Below, in pieces: positions 6,177-6,991 of a DNA stretch of 6,991 bases. The translations under genes and the position numbers were made by a program. Under the pieces are notes generated by a model. It searched no databases. It was not told the origin of the DNA and saw only the letters and a program-made list of their open reading frames with translations. Source of the DNA: Deltaproteobacteria bacterium (GTDB lineage Bacteria; Desulfobacterota; Desulfobacteria; Desulfobacterales; Desulfatibacillaceae); NCBI GenBank assembly GCA_019308705.1, contig JAFDHW010000123.1:1-6991 (forward strand), written 5' to 3'. Numbering within the stretch: the stretch's first letter is position 1; each line of letters opens with the position of its first letter.

Positions 6177-6318
6177 CCGTCGGTCTCCTTCCTTTCCGCC
6201 GCCGGGCGGCGCAGTGTTCCCGGGGGCTTTCACAGGCCGAGGCGCGGGCGATGCGCGAAAGATGGCTGCACAAAGCCTGGTAACGCCGCTCCAGTTCGGG
6301 ATAGGCGGGCTCAGTCAT
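6049..6318 (-). CDS. Small basic protein of unknown function, overlapping out of frame with the next gene
   Basis: 89 residues, starting MTEPAYPELERRYQALCSHL. The ATG at 6318 overlaps the holin stop by 8 bases and has GGGGGAGG four bases upstream, a strong though tightly spaced ribosome site. The first 47 residues look protein-like: a helix (PELERRYQALCSHLSRIARA), cysteines at 17, 29 and 36, then a basic stretch (ARRRKGRRP, 38-46). From about residue 48 to the stop, the frame overlaps the start and membrane helix of the 157-residue gene in another frame. That part (Gly/Pro/Ser-rich) may be fortuitous. The real product could be a shorter protein whose stop was lost by frameshift. No lipobox or membrane segment is present, so it is not an Rz1. 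Function unknown. Confidence 0.5.
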   Translation of the reverse strand: MTEPAYPELERRYQALCSHLSRIARASACESPREHCAARRRKGRRPTDGTHSRPGPAGRLFSSFRGCGPASFAGCVDRPAEPPGGPAFS

Positions 6319-6787
6319 GGAACCTCCCCCCGGTGACAAGGGCGGCCGCCTTTCCAACGGCTCCGCCGGCACCGCGTTTTTCCAGGGTGCGGCCAAGCAC
6401 CCAGACCGAGCACACCCCGCCCCAGGCCGCCCAAAACTCGCCGGGCAGGGAAATGTCCGGCATGGCGGCCAAGGGCTTGGCCGTGGCCGTGAGCACCGCC
6501 CAGGCGGCTACGGGAAGCACTACGTGCACCAGGCCGATGAAACAAAGACCCATGTACACGATGGTGGGCCGGGCCCGCTTGGTGTAGGCGTCGCCCTGGG
6601 TGAGCTCCGCCACCATGACGTCGCGCTGCGCGGAAAGTATTTGCGCCTCGCGTTTTTCCAGCATCTCCTGGATGGCGATTTGCGCCCGGGCCCGCTCGGC
6701 CTCGGTGGCGCGCTCCGGCCAAATGCGCTCCACCACGCTCTTGGCCAGTTCCGCCACGCTGCCCACTCCGGTGAAATCCAGGTTCAT
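6311..6787 (-). CDS. Phage holin of the GTA/3TM family
   Basis: 158 residues. The N-terminal half is a charged helix (ATEAERARAQIAIQEMLEKR, 27-46). RARPTIVYMGLCFIGLVHVV (71-90) then opens the first membrane segment (about 75-99), and a second hydrophobic segment WAAWGGVCSVWVLGRTLEKR (119-138) follows. The RARPT lead-in to a membrane helix and the closing GRTLEK are typical of the 3TM holin family first named for gene transfer agent release (PF11351-type). It would permeabilise the inner membrane so that an endolysin reaches the wall. The ATG at 6787 has AAAAGGAG 5 bases upstream. It is the first gene of the preserved block; no endolysin gene is present. The next gene overlaps by 8 bases, so the lysis genes are coupled. 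Confidence 0.85.
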   Translation of the reverse strand: MNLDFTGVGSVAELAKSVVERIWPERATEAERARAQIAIQEMLEKREAQILSAQRDVMVAELTQGDAYTKRARPTIVYMGLCFIGLVHVVLPVAAWAVLTATAKPLAAMPDISLPGEFWAAWGGVCSVWVLGRTLEKRGAGGAVGKAAALVTGGRFHD

Positions 6788-6821
6788 GGGGTCTCCTTTT
6801 CAGGGATCCTCGGTTTCGCGG

Positions 6822-6849
6822 AAAAAAGAACGCCGGGTTTCCCCCGGCG
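6822..6849 (-). terminator. Strong intrinsic terminator ahead of the holin gene
   Basis: The minus strand reads CGCCGGG, a 5-base loop (GGAAA), CCCGGCG, then TTCTTTTTT. The 7-bp GC stem and U-run are textbook. It would end transcription arriving from further right, yet the holin ATG is only 34 bases past it and no promoter fits in between. No frame through 6850-6925 ends before the hairpin, so no obvious gene owns it. Confidence 0.75.
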
Positions 6850-6863
6850 CCCGCAGGGTGCGC
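6847..6863 (-). promoter_or_regulatory. Alternative hairpin overlapping the terminator stem
   Basis: Bases 6847-6852 (GCGCCC) pair with 6857-6863 (GGTGCGC) with one bulged base. The pairing uses bases 6847-6849, which also form the upstream arm of the terminator, so the two structures exclude each other. This could act as an antiterminator or attenuator, but short GC-rich pairings are common by chance. Confidence 0.25.
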
Positions 6864-6928
6864 TTTGGACCGGCGAAGCCGTGACCGGCCCCTTGCGCCA
6901 CGCTTCGCTCCAGGACGGCGAAGAATAG
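6850..6928. other. Noncoding or remnant phage-side DNA upstream of the terminator
   Basis: This is GC-rich like the phage block. All three minus-strand frames stay open from the block edge through the terminator, and none resembles an endolysin or other lysis protein. A repeated GACCGGC occurs at 6868-6874 and 6883-6889. Nothing else can be supported. Confidence 0.4.
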
Positions 6929-6949
6929 CCCGAATTATTCATGAAAAAT
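6929..6949. repeat. Right boundary inverted repeat, probable IS end
   Basis: Begins CCCGAATTATTCATGA on the plus strand and mirrors the left boundary at 77-97 (17 of 21 positions). It follows ATAG at 6925-6928. Beyond it the DNA turns AT-rich to the window end (6950-6991), where only very short open frames are seen. If it is the left end of an IS, the element continues outside the window. Confidence 0.5.
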
Positions 6950-6991
6950 GCACGCTGTTTCTTTGAGGAATGCTGACATCGGCGACATTTT

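Noticed and set aside
6317..6928. Plus-strand open frame of 203 codons opposite the holin
   Set aside because: The holin frame has coherent membrane segments, a ribosome site and operon coupling; the opposite frame has none.
98..6928. The block as a gene transfer agent
   Set aside because: A GTA-type holin and missing genes make this tempting, but the holin family is common in ordinary Mu-like prophages and nothing here shows random packaging or host control. Decay or IS-mediated truncation explains the gaps more simply.
6950..6991. Outward or inward promoter in the right AT-rich flank
   Set aside because: An AATAAT on the minus strand near 6938 resembles a -10 box, but no acceptable -35 lies at 16-18 bases.

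Overview
The window holds a GC-rich block (about 98-6928) that reads as part of the late region of a Mu-like (transposable, Mu/FluMu-type) prophage. Every convincing gene in it lies on the minus strand. Transcription order, right to left: GTA/Mu-type holin (6787-6311), small basic protein of unknown role (6318-6049), membrane-anchored coiled-coil protein (6176-5703), small helical protein (5706-5458), terminase small subunit (5458-5024), terminase large subunit (4974-3487), DUF935/gp29-type portal (3400-2213), gpG-type virion morphogenesis protein (2119-1616), gpI-type protease with an internal gpZ-like scaffold start (1546-536 and 1096-536), and a probable capsid decoration protein (496-98). 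Tight ATGA/TGATG junctions and good ribosome sites suggest one operon, with lysis, packaging and procapsid assembly genes made together.

The host is not identifiable with certainty. The high GC and the Mu-like layout with a GTA-type holin and a DUF1804-type small terminase fit prophages of sulfate-reducing deltaproteobacteria (Desulfovibrio and relatives) and other GC-rich proteobacteria. This is inference from memory of such phages, not a database result.

The module looks incomplete. No major capsid gene follows the decoration gene, no endolysin precedes the holin, and no Mu F (minor head, gp30) gene lies between portal and gpG. In place of F there are only 93 bases carrying a perfect 13-bp inverted repeat.

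The block is bounded on both sides by visibly AT-richer DNA. The two boundaries carry matching sequences in inverted orientation (77-97 and 6929-6949, 17 of 21 positions alike), each next to a TTAG/ATAG tetranucleotide. I read these as ends of an insertion-sequence family. The left flank also holds what may be the last 28 codons of a plus-strand transposase whose stop lies inside the inverted repeat. The prophage piece may therefore sit between two IS copies in the same orientation, and its missing genes may have been lost to IS-mediated rearrangement. A strong terminator (6822-6849) just ahead of the holin gene, with no readable gene in front of it, is a second sign of a broken or specially regulated upstream region.

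I found no tRNA, rRNA, CRISPR array or defence system. The parts most worth following up are the boundary repeats, the missing F gene with its hairpin, and the terminator with an overlapping alternative hairpin.
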